Source: Dehalococcoidia bacterium (GTDB lineage: Bacteria; Chloroflexota; Dehalococcoidia; GIF9; AB-539-J10). Taken from it: a DNA stretch of 36,834 bases. Position numbers and translations under genes: made by a program. Of this stretch, positions 14,338-22,600 are shown piece by piece (positions within the stretch are counted from its first letter, which is position 1; each line of letters starts with the position of its first letter). The stretch lies in contig JAUWGZ010000003.1 in assembly GCA_030606165.1 (NCBI GenBank), positions 1 to 36,834 on the forward strand, in the 5' to 3' direction. The notes beneath the pieces are model-generated. The model was not told the origin of the DNA. It made no database searches and saw nothing but the letters and a program-made list of their open reading frames with translations.

Positions 14338-15560
14338 CTGATCATCCCACTCCAAAGAGTACATGGCAGCGCTGGAAGGATAGCATTGCAATGAAAACCA
14401 TTAAATGGTTACCGGAGAACCAGGTGTCTAGGGGTGTGCGAAGCCCACACTTCTGGATAATCGCTGCGCTAATGGCAGTTCTTACGCTCGTTTACTATGC
14501 GGGATACACTCCCTTAGCCCAATTCGGAAGCTTTTTCACCGATGCTTTTCCTCACGATTTGCATCGAACTCTGTTTTTAATTCCCATAATCTACGCAGCT
14601 CTAACTTTCAGAGTGCGGGGGGCCCTGGGTGCTTCGTTTGTTTTCTTGTGTGTTGTGTTGCCACGTACCTTTTACTCCCCATACACTGACCCGCTAGTCA
14701 GGCCGCTTCTCCTTGTCCTGTTTACCGCTTTCCTCGGGGTATTAACTGCAATGCTGATAGATCGAGTTGAGAAAGAAGAAAAGGCTCACGTCGAGCTAAA
14801 TATAGCTCACCAAAAGCTTAGCACCTATGTTCAGCAGCTAAAGGAAAGCCAAGATCAACTCATCCAGGCTGAAAAGCTGACCTCCCTGGGTCAGATGGCT
14901 GCCTCCATCGCTCACGAAATCAATAATCCTCTGGCCGGTGTCCTGGTCTACACAAGGTTGCTATCAAAGAAATTAACTGAGGATACTGCTAGGAAGGAGG
15001 AATCCTTAGATTACCTTGCCAAGATGGAATCAGAGGTGAGTCGTTGCTCAAGGATAATCCGAAACCTCCTGGATTTTGCTCGGCAGACGCAGCCAACCTT
15101 GAGGCTTGTGGACATTAACCAGGTTATAGAACAGGTCTTGGCCATGGTAGGCCATCAAGCTCAACTTCAAAACGTTGAGGTTGTGAAAGAGTTTAGCCCA
15201 TCCTTGCCTAAGGTCATGGCTGACTTCGACCAGCTTCAGCAGATATTTACCAATCTCACTCTTAATGCTATCCAGGCAATGCCTGATGGGGGCAGGCTGA
15301 CCATTCGCAGCTCAGCGGTGGATAGCGAGGTCAGGATCGATGTCCAGGATACAGGCTGTGGTATATCAAAAGAGAACATGGGCAAACTTTTCACCCCTTT
15401 CTTCACCACCAAGGCAAAAGGCAAGGGTGTAGGGTTAGGATTAGCTGTAGTTCATGGGATTATTGAGAGGCACAAGGGAAGAATCAAAGTACAAAGTGAG
15501 GTGGGGAAGGGAACCACCTTCAGCGTCTACTTGGGAGGCCACGACGATGAAAAGGGTTAA
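14334..15560 (+). CDS. Membrane sensor histidine kinase (NtrB/AtoS type)
   Basis: 408 residues from an ATG that overlaps the sigma factor stop by four bases and has AGAGGAAA upstream. About four hydrophobic segments span residues 35-145, with no large outside domain, so the signal may be sensed in or near the membrane. A coiled-coil follows (VEKEEKAHVEL to QLKESQDQL). The kinase part has the H-box SIAHEINNPL (His194), N-box NLTLNAIQAMPDGG, DTGCGIS, LFTPFFTTK and GVGLGLAVVHGII. It should phosphorylate the NtrC-type regulator that overlaps its 3' end by 14 bases. Confidence 0.92.
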   Translation: MTDHPTPKSTWQRWKDSIAMKTIKWLPENQVSRGVRSPHFWIIAALMAVLTLVYYAGYTPLAQFGSFFTDAFPHDLHRTLFLIPIIYAALTFRVRGALGASFVFLCVVLPRTFYSPYTDPLVRPLLLVLFTAFLGVLTAMLIDRVEKEEKAHVELNIAHQKLSTYVQQLKESQDQLIQAEKLTSLGQMAASIAHEINNPLAGVLVYTRLLSKKLTEDTARKEESLDYLAKMESEVSRCSRIIRNLLDFARQTQPTLRLVDINQVIEQVLAMVGHQAQLQNVEVVKEFSPSLPKVMADFDQLQQIFTNLTLNAIQAMPDGGRLTIRSSAVDSEVRIDVQDTGCGISKENMGKLFTPFFTTKAKGKGVGLGLAVVHGIIERHKGRIKVQSEVGKGTTFSVYLGGHDDEKG

Positions 15561-16893
15561 AATACTCGTGGTTGATGATGAGGCTATTGTCCGCGAGTCG
15601 CTAGGCGACTGGCTCAAGGATGTTGGCTATCAGGTTTTCACCGCTGAAAACGGTCACAAGGCGTTAGAGGTAATTGAGAAGGAAAAGCCAGGCATCATGA
15701 TTGCCGATCTGGTGATGCCAGGTATGGATGGTATTGAGTTGATGAAAAAAGCTAAAGCACAGCAACCCAAGATTGAGGTTATTATCATCACAGCCTATGC
15801 CAGCATTCCCACCGCCATCACTGCCATGAAGGAAGGGGCATACGATTACATTGAAAAGCCTTTTTGTCCCGAGAGAGCCGAATTCCTGGTCGAAAAATTA
15901 GCTGAACATCAGGAACTAGTTGAGGAAAACCTCTCCCTGCGGCAGAGATTGGAAGACCGTTACCGCTTTGAGAATATCATCGCGAAAAGCTCCAAGATGC
16001 AGCGGCTGATTGAGCTAATAAAGGTTGTGGGCAAAAGCAACGCCACCATATTGATCACAGGCGAGAGTGGCACAGGGAAGGAGTTGGTGGCACGTGCCAT
16101 TCACTCTCAGAGCCATCGCCGGAACAAGCCCTTTGTCGCTGTTAGTTGTGCCGCTTTGCCTGAAAGCCTCTTGGAAAGTGAGCTATTTGGCCATGAGAAA
16201 GGTTCCTTCACGGGAGCTTATGCTCAAAAGAAAGGTAAATTCGAGTTCGCCAATGGGGGGACACTGTTTTTGGACGAAGTCGGCGAGATGAGTGCCAATA
16301 TCCAGGTCCACCTGTTAAGGGTCTTAGAAGAGAAAGAATTTACTCGTGTCGGTGGCAATGAGCCAATCAGGGTTGATGTAAGAGTTATTTCAGCGACTAA
16401 TAAGGACTTAAGAAAGGCCATAGAAAAGCAGGAATTCCGGGAGGACCTTTATTACCGGCTCAATGTAGTTAACATTGAATTGCCTCCCTTAAGGGAAAGA
16501 AAGGAGGACGTCCCTCTATTAGCTGAACATTTCTTGCATAAGTTTGCAATGGAGAATCAGAAGGAGATCACAGGGTTCTCTCTCGAGGCCATGGAGCTTG
16601 CGCTTGATTATGACTGGCCGGGCAATGTCCGTGAGCTGGAAAATGCTATTGAAAGGGCAGTCATCCTGGCTAAGGATAGCATTATCACTATTGCTGACCT
16701 GCCTCAGGAAAATCTGTCGCCGGCTCGTTTAGCTTCAACAGGGAAAAATCTGAAGGAAATAGAGAGGAACCATGTCTTGAATATTCTCCGTGAAACCGGC
16801 GAGAACTACAGTAAGGCAGCTAGAATTTTGGGAATCAGTAGAATGACACTCTACAACAAGGCAAAGGAGTATGGTTTTGATGTAAAAAAATAG
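15547..16893 (+). CDS. NtrC-family sigma-54-dependent response regulator
   Basis: 448 residues starting at the ATG before KRVKILVVDDE; a longer frame upstream lies wholly within the kinase gene. Domains: receiver (1-120, phosphoacceptor Asp54 in IADLVMPGMDG), AAA+ activator domain (about 145-375) with Walker A GESGTGKE, the sigma-54 contact loop GSFTGA, FLDEVGEM and the PLRERKEDVPLLAEHFL segment, and a Fis-type helix-turn-helix (NYSKAARILGISRMTLYNKA) at the C-terminus. The contact loop has Ser for the usual Ala of GAFTGA, a known mild variant. It needs sigma-54, which is encoded two genes upstream. A terminator follows 60 bases after the stop. Confidence 0.95.
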   Translation: MKRVKILVVDDEAIVRESLGDWLKDVGYQVFTAENGHKALEVIEKEKPGIMIADLVMPGMDGIELMKKAKAQQPKIEVIIITAYASIPTAITAMKEGAYDYIEKPFCPERAEFLVEKLAEHQELVEENLSLRQRLEDRYRFENIIAKSSKMQRLIELIKVVGKSNATILITGESGTGKELVARAIHSQSHRRNKPFVAVSCAALPESLLESELFGHEKGSFTGAYAQKKGKFEFANGGTLFLDEVGEMSANIQVHLLRVLEEKEFTRVGGNEPIRVDVRVISATNKDLRKAIEKQEFREDLYYRLNVVNIELPPLRERKEDVPLLAEHFLHKFAMENQKEITGFSLEAMELALDYDWPGNVRELENAIERAVILAKDSIITIADLPQENLSPARLASTGKNLKEIERNHVLNILRETGENYSKAARILGISRMTLYNKAKEYGFDVKK

Positions 16894-16897
16894 ACGC

Positions 16898-16908
16898 CGA
16901 GTGACTCG
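16898..16908 (+). promoter_or_regulatory. Candidate activator-binding palindrome
   Basis: CGAGT-G-ACTCG lies about 80-90 bp upstream of the -24/-12 promoter, a normal distance for an enhancer site of an NtrC-family activator. It is short, and only one copy is seen, so this is a weak call. Confidence 0.2.
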
Positions 16909-16952
16909 TTTCTTTACATAGTTAGAGAGACAGTAAATTTTCAGCATTGGTG

Positions 16953-16986
16953 AAAAAGGCTACCCGGAAATTCGGGTAGCCTTTTT
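16953..16986 (+). terminator. Strong intrinsic terminator after the NtrC-type gene
   Basis: AAAAAGGCTACCCG pairs perfectly with CGGGTAGCCTTTTT across a six-base loop. The A-run on one side and T-run on the other make it work in both directions. It ends four bases before the -24/-12 promoter and so insulates that promoter from upstream transcription. Confidence 0.93.
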
Positions 16987-16989
16987 ACT

Positions 16990-17006
16990 TTGGCAAGAAA
17001 ATTGCG
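16990..17006 (+). promoter_or_regulatory. Sigma-54 (-24/-12) promoter
   Basis: TTGGCAAGAAAATTGCG matches the consensus YTGGCACGRNNNTTGCW except at two positions (A for C, G for W). GG and GC are exactly ten bases apart. The predicted start is near 17016, leaving a leader of about 16 bases that contains AAGGAG before the ATG at 17032. A sigma-54-like factor and an NtrC-type activator are encoded just upstream. Confidence 0.75.
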
Positions 17007-17031
17007 ACACCAAAGGGTGAAGGAGATAAAA

Positions 17032-18108
17032 ATGAATAAACAAACAATGCCAGCAAAACAACAAAAGGAGGTGAAAGAAATGAAACCAGTGTTAATCGTT
17101 GAAGACGAAACCATCATGCGGGAGTCGCTCCGAGACTGGCTTAAGGAGGAAGGCTATGAAGTGGACACTGCTGAGTCGGGTGAAGAGGCGCTGCAGAAGA
17201 TCGGAGAAAAGGAATTTGGTGTTGCCGTGCTCGACCTAAAGCTGCCGGGGAAAAATGGGCTCGAGGTGTTAAGAGAGGCTACAGCTCAAAATCCAAAGTT
17301 TAAGGGGGTTATCATTACTGCTTATCCTTCAGTGGAGACGGCAGTGGAGGCGATGAAAATCGGGGCAGTGAGTTACATGGTCAAGCCCTTTGCCCCCGAC
17401 GCCTTGGAGAAAGCGATTGAGGAGGTTCTCGGCCCTGTTCAGGCGGAAGTAAAACCCAAGGAGGGTAAGGTTGAGGAAGCCGCAGCGAAACTCCCGGTAG
17501 TTGAGGAGGCTGAGGTTGAGGAAGCTATAGCAATAACTGAGGAGGAAGTTCCTGCCCACCTGGAGCAAGGCCAGACTTACTTCCAAGCAGGCCACTATAA
17601 GGAGGCACTGAGAGAATTTCAGTCCATTTTACACATCGCTCCAGGACACATAGAAACTCGAGTCTGGGTCCGAAAGGCGAAGGAAGAAATGGTGAAGCCC
17701 AGGGTTGAGGTGCCTGAAGGTGAGGGTGCTGTTGAAGAAGCGGTGAAAATCAACGAGTGTCTCTGGTCAAAGATGGGAGTGGTCTCTTACAGGATCTGCA
17801 CCCGGAATTATGACTGCCTTACCTGCGAGTTTGACCAGACGATGCAGGATAAAATAGCCGCTGGTGAAGCGTCAGAGCTCGACGAGGCTCTGGAGAAGTT
17901 TAAGGAGCTACCGGGACCACAGAGGATTTGCCGTTATGCCCTCAAGGGCGATGTCTCCTATCGGCTTTGCACGCGTTTGTTCCAATGTGCAACCTGCGAA
18001 TTTGGTCAGTTTATGCAGGATGCCCTAGAGCAAAAGATGGCCAAGCTAGCAGCTCGTCGGGAGGCCCTGCGTAAAAAGGAAACAAGCGCTAAAGGCGAGG
18101 TTAGTTAG
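17032..18108 (+). CDS. Receiver-TPR protein with two four-cysteine modules
   Basis: 358 residues. The receiver domain (about 17-140) has Asp68 in VLDLKLPG, ITAYPS and MVKPF. An acidic Glu/Ala linker follows, then one TPR (HLEQGQTYFQAGHYKEALREF). The C-terminus has two copies of a module: Cys243/256/262/265 and Cys300/313/319/322, each C-x12-C-x5-C-x2-C with VSYR(I/L)CTR and CEFxQxMQD in common. The spacing suggests a metal or Fe-S site in each. No DNA-binding or enzyme domain is present, so it may act through partners. A second ATG at 17080 with AAGGAGGTGA gives a bare receiver start; I chose 17032 because it has its own AAGGAG and fits the predicted sigma-54 transcript. Terminators lie on both sides. 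Confidence 0.85.
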   Translation: MNKQTMPAKQQKEVKEMKPVLIVEDETIMRESLRDWLKEEGYEVDTAESGEEALQKIGEKEFGVAVLDLKLPGKNGLEVLREATAQNPKFKGVIITAYPSVETAVEAMKIGAVSYMVKPFAPDALEKAIEEVLGPVQAEVKPKEGKVEEAAAKLPVVEEAEVEEAIAITEEEVPAHLEQGQTYFQAGHYKEALREFQSILHIAPGHIETRVWVRKAKEEMVKPRVEVPEGEGAVEEAVKINECLWSKMGVVSYRICTRNYDCLTCEFDQTMQDKIAAGEASELDEALEKFKELPGPQRICRYALKGDVSYRLCTRLFQCATCEFGQFMQDALEQKMAKLAARREALRKKETSAKGEVS

Positions 18109-18145
18109 TATTGCGGCAAAATAGCGGTACAGGTCTGACTGGCAT

Positions 18146-18183
18146 AAAGGGGTCAGGTATCTAATAAGGCATCTGACCCCTTT
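18146..18183 (+). terminator. Intrinsic terminator after the Cys-module gene
   Basis: AAAGGGGTCAG pairs with CTGACCCCTTT across a 16-base loop and is followed by T-rich sequence (TTTTCTTT). It starts 38 bases after the stop codon. Confidence 0.88.
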
Positions 18184-18342
18184 TCTTTACCAGCTAGCGA
18201 CTTGTGGTAGGCCTAGTTTAGCCGAGAAGATGGCCACACAATGTTGGCATCATAAGAAATTCTCTCATCTGCTCCCGAACCCAATTTAAGAAAAGCTCTT
18301 AGAAAATCACTAACCATTTTGCCAGAAGGCTAGCACAGAGGT

Positions 18343-18371
18343 TTGTCTTTCTTGCCGGGGTTTGTTATACT
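18343..18371 (+). promoter_or_regulatory. Sigma-70-type promoter of the hdr cluster
   Basis: TTGTCT (18343-18348) and TATACT (18366-18371) are 17 bases apart. A start near 18378 would give a leader of about 100 bases that contains the hairpin at 18403-18444. No -24/-12 match was found in this gap. Confidence 0.5.
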
Positions 18372-18402
18372 TCGCAGTCGTGCTTCAATCTATATTCCGG
18401 AG

Positions 18403-18444
18403 AAAAAGAGTGGCTGCAACGCTTTTGTAAGGCCACCCTTTTTT
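18403..18444 (+). terminator. Terminator-like hairpin in the hdr leader (possible attenuator)
   Basis: AAAAAGAGTGGC (18403-18414) pairs with GCCACCCTTTTT (18432-18443) with one mismatch and a 17-base loop, followed by T. It lies between the predicted promoter and the first gene, so read-through would be needed for expression. It could also be a second terminator for the upstream gene. Confidence 0.6.
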
Positions 18445-18479
18445 GTAACCAATTCTGAAGAGTCGAGGTAAATATTAAA

Positions 18480-19628
18480 ATGGAAGTGCTAAGTCCTTAC
18501 AAGGAAGCCACAGATGTGATACTCGAGGCTGGTGGCGAACCACTCAAATTGTGTTACCAGTGTGGTCTTTGCACCGGTATTTGTCCCTGGAACCTGGTCC
18601 GAAGTTTTGTCGTTCGCCGCATCATGCATGAAGCTCAGCTTGGGGCAACTGATTTTGGCAGCGAAGATGTCTGGACTTGCGTCACCTGTCGAGCTTGTGT
18701 TCAGCGCTGCCCCCGAGGCGTCGAGATAATAGATGTCATGAGGGCTATGCGCCGAGCCGTAGCTAGCCTGGGCATCGGCGTTGTCCCTGATGCCCTGAGA
18801 ATTTCAGCTAAGAACATCGCTGGCGTAGGTAATCCACTTGGTGAGGCACCAGAAAAGCGAGATGACTGGGCCAAAGAACTTAAGGTGAAAAGTTTTTCCT
18901 CGGGTACTGAAATACTTTATTTCCCTTGCTGTATTCCGTCCTATGATCCTGATGTAAAAACAGTGGCTCGATCTACCGCCACAATCTTCAATAAGCTTGG
19001 GATTAATTATGGCCTTATAGGCACTGAAGCAAAATGCTGCGGTGAGGCAATTAGAAAAGCCGGGTATGAAGATACGTTTCAAAGTCTGGCCCAAAACAAT
19101 ATTAATCTCTTTACCAGTAATGGTGTCAAAACCGTGGTAGTTTCCTCACCGCACTGCTACCACACTTTCAAAAATGAGTATCCCGAGCTCGGAGGCAAAT
19201 TTGAAGTAATTCATATCACCCAATACCTGGCTTCACTTATCGAGCAGGGGAAATTGAAGCTCTCTAAAAAGATAAACAAAAAGGTAATCTATTCCGACCC
19301 CTGCTATTTGGGGAGACACAATGAGGTCTATGACGAGCCAAGGAGAGTTTTGCAAAGCATTCCCGGCCTGGAATTAATAGAATTTCCCGATGCTCGTGAG
19401 GATGCTCTTTGTTGTGGTGGTGGTGGCGGTAGAATCTGGATGGATACGCCGAAAGGGGAAAGGTTCTCTGATATAAGGGTGGAGCAAGCGGTTGAAAGGG
19501 GCGCTGATATTATAGCTCTGGCCTGCCCTTACTGCTTCCTAAACTATAGGGATAGTGTGCTCTCCATGGGCAAGGCAGAGACCATGCAGGTTAAAGATAT
19601 CGCTGAGCTTGTTGCTGAGGCAATGTAA
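18480..19628 (+). CDS. HdrD-like iron-sulfur protein (two CCG domains)
   Basis: 382 residues. Two [4Fe-4S] motifs open the protein: CYQCGLCTGICP and CVTCRACVQRCP. Two cysteine-rich CCG domains follow. The first has FPCC, KCCGE and SSPHC; the second has DPCYLGRH, LCCGGGGG and ACPYC. This is the HdrC-HdrB fused layout of HdrD/GlpC-type proteins, whose CCG domains hold non-cubane clusters that reduce disulfides or pass electrons. In the first CCG domain the usual CxxC is SPHC, so one ligand is missing. The start is weakly supported by GAGG twelve bases upstream. It is the first gene of the hdr cluster, 16 bases before the HdrA fusion. The substrate is unknown; methanogen-type CoM-CoB disulfide is not expected. 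Confidence 0.9.
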   Translation: MEVLSPYKEATDVILEAGGEPLKLCYQCGLCTGICPWNLVRSFVVRRIMHEAQLGATDFGSEDVWTCVTCRACVQRCPRGVEIIDVMRAMRRAVASLGIGVVPDALRISAKNIAGVGNPLGEAPEKRDDWAKELKVKSFSSGTEILYFPCCIPSYDPDVKTVARSTATIFNKLGINYGLIGTEAKCCGEAIRKAGYEDTFQSLAQNNINLFTSNGVKTVVVSSPHCYHTFKNEYPELGGKFEVIHITQYLASLIEQGKLKLSKKINKKVIYSDPCYLGRHNEVYDEPRRVLQSIPGLELIEFPDAREDALCCGGGGGRIWMDTPKGERFSDIRVEQAVERGADIIALACPYCFLNYRDSVLSMGKAETMQVKDIAELVAEAM

Positions 19629-19644
19629 TAATGGAGGAATCAAA

Positions 19645-22600
19645 ATGGCAGATGTAAAGATTGGCGTTTACATCTGCCACTGCGGCTTAAACATCGCTGG
19701 CGTAGTGAATGTGGAAGAGGTAGCCAGGTATGCTGGAACTCTACCCAATGTAGTGGTCTCTCGTGACTACAGGTATATGTGTTCTGATCCAGGGCAGGAT
19801 CTCATAAAGAAGGACATCAAAGAGCTAGGGCTCAATCGAGTTGTGGTTGCTTCTTGCTCGCCAAGAATGCATGAGCCTACATTTCGTAAGGCTTGTCAGG
19901 ATGCTGGGCTAAATCCTTATTTGTATGAACATGCTAACATCCGGGAGCACTGCTCCTGGCCCCATGCTACAGAAAAGAAGCGAGCTACAGAGAAAGCCAA
20001 GGATCTTGTGCGTGCTGCAGTAAGGCGTGTTTACTGGCATGAAGCTCTAGAGGTTAAGGAGGTTCCAGTTAATCCTAACGTCTTAGTTGTTGGTGGGGGG
20101 ATCGCTGGCATTCAGGCTGCTTTAGATATTGCTGATGGGGGTAAGAAAGTCTATATGGTAGAACGCGACCCATCCATCGGCGGACACATGATCCAGCTCG
20201 ATAGGACCTTCCCCACTTTGGACTGTTCGGAATGCATTCTCACACCAAAAATGACTGACGTTGGTCACCATCCTAATATTGAATTAATGACCTCAAGCGA
20301 AGTGGAGGAGGTTTCAGGCTATATTGGCAATTTCAAGGTCAAAGTGAGAAAGAAGCCTAGATATGTCGACCTTGACAAATGTAACAGCTGTGGAGACTGT
20401 GCTAAGGCATGTCCTGTTGAGGTGCCTGATGAGTTTGAAATGAATTTGCACATGAGAAAGGCAGCGTATCTTCCTCTCCCCCAGGCTGTCCCTGCTGCTT
20501 TTGCCATTGACAAAAGAGGCATCTCATCATGTCGCATTGCTTGCCCAGCTGGGGTCAACGCTCATGGCTATGTCGCCCTTATTTCGCAGGGCAAGTTTAA
20601 GGAGGCTTTGGAGCTAGTTAGACGAACTATGCCATTTGCCGGGGTTCTTGGGCGGGTCTGCACCCACCCCTGTGAGCTAGACTGTGAGCGGGGGAAGCTT
20701 GATGAATCTATTAGCATCCGTGCTTTGAAGCGCTTTGTAGCTGACTATGAGCTGAGGGTGGGTAGAGAAAAGGCAACCCCAATTGAAAGGACGAAAGAAG
20801 ATAAAGTGGCTGTTATTGGCTCTGGGCCTGCTGGGCTTGCCTGTGCTTACGATTTGATAAGAGAAGGTTATGCCATTACCGTTTTCGAGGCCCTCCCTCA
20901 GGCAGGCGGTCTTCTGAGTTATGGTATCCCTGATTATAGATTGCCCAAAGAGGTAGTGGATAACGACATCAGTTACATACAAGAACTAGGGGTGGAAATC
21001 AAGACAAAGACCCCGGTGAAAAATCTTACTGAAATCTTCAATCAAGGATATAAAGCCATTTTCCTGGGCACAGGTGCTGGCGTCAGCCAAAAGATGGGAA
21101 TTCCTGGTGAGGAAACCAAAGGGGTGATCCATTCCCTTGACTTTCTAAGGATGGTGAATTCTGGAGTGGAGATGAAATTGGGGAGCCGGGTGGCGGTTAT
21201 TGGTGGCGGCAACGCAGCTATTGATGCTGCCAGAGCAGCATTACGCCTCGGGGCAAAAGAAGTTGCCATCGTTTATCGTCGTTCTCAAGTTGAAATGCCC
21301 GCTATAAGAACAGAAATTGAGGAAGCCGAGCGAGAAGGAATCAAATTCCACTCCTTGGCTGCTCCAGCTAAAATCCTGTCCAAAGATGGTCAATTATCTG
21401 CAGTGGAATGTATCAGGATGGAATTAGGCGAACCCGACGCTAGTGGTCGCCGACGTCCCGTACCTATCAAGGGTTCGGAGTTCACCATGAATGTCGACAA
21501 TTGCGTAATCGCCATTGGTCAGGCCGTGGATAAAACAATGCTGCCTAAGGAGTTAGACTACACCGGTTGGGGCACACTTGAGGTCGACCCCGTTACTTTA
21601 CAAACAAATATTGATAGTGTTTTCGCTGGCGGCGATTTAGTCTCTGGACCTGCTGATGTTGTTGCCGCGGTTGCTGCTGGCAAGGAAGCAGCTATTTCCA
21701 TCGATCGCTATCTAAGAGGCATTAGCCTGACGGAGGAAAGGCAAATAACGCCGAAAAAAGTAGAGAAGGTATCAACGGAAGGAGTCAAGCCAAAAGCAAG
21801 AGCTGCCATGCCACTACTTCAAATTAGTGAGAGAAAAGGCTCCTTTGCCGAGGTTGAACAAGGCTTTGATGAAAAAACAGCCATTGAGGAGGCTAAGCGT
21901 TGTCTCAATTGTGGCGTGTGTTCGGAATGCTTTGAATGCGTGAAGGTGTGTGAACAGGAAGCGATTAACCACGAAATGAAAGAGGAGACGGTTGAGATAG
22001 AGGTAGGTTCAGCCATTCTGGCTACTGGTTACGATCAGTTTGATCCTAGTGTCATAACCCACTACGGATACAAGAAGTACGATAATGTTCTAACTGGACT
22101 TGAATTTGAGAGGATAACCTGTGCTGGAGGACCAACCCAGGGACAAATTCAACTTAAAGACGGTAGAGAACCAGAAAGTGTAGCCATAGTCCATTGCGTA
22201 GGCAGCCGCGATAAGAATTACCATGAGTATTGCTCCAGAGTGTGCTGCATGTATGGTCTCAAATATGCGGAATTGATAAAAGAATTTACCAAAGCCGAGG
22301 TATATGAATTTTATATTGACATGCGCTGCTTTGGAGAAGCCTATGAGGAATTTTACCAACACGTTTCGGAGATGGGAGTCAATTTCATCAGGGGCAAAGT
22401 TGCCAAAATAACCGACCAAGCTATAACTGAAGAGGAAAAGGGGAAACTGGTTGCTGTGGCTGAGGATACCTTACTGGGGAAGATAGTCCGTGTCCCAGTA
22501 GACATGGTTATCCTCTGTGCTGCCCTGCAAGCTCGGTCTGATGCCAGTGAGGTCGCTAGCCGTTTTACCATAGGTCAAAGAGGCGACAAATTCTTCTTGG

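Larger units (their letters stand above)
18109..18479. other. 371-bp regulatory gap before the Hdr cluster
   Basis: In order this gap holds an intrinsic terminator (18146-18183), about 150 bases with no visible gene, a sigma-70-type promoter (18343-18371) and a second terminator-like hairpin (18403-18444) only about 35 bases before the first hdr gene. No open frame with a ribosome site is seen. Confidence 0.6.
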
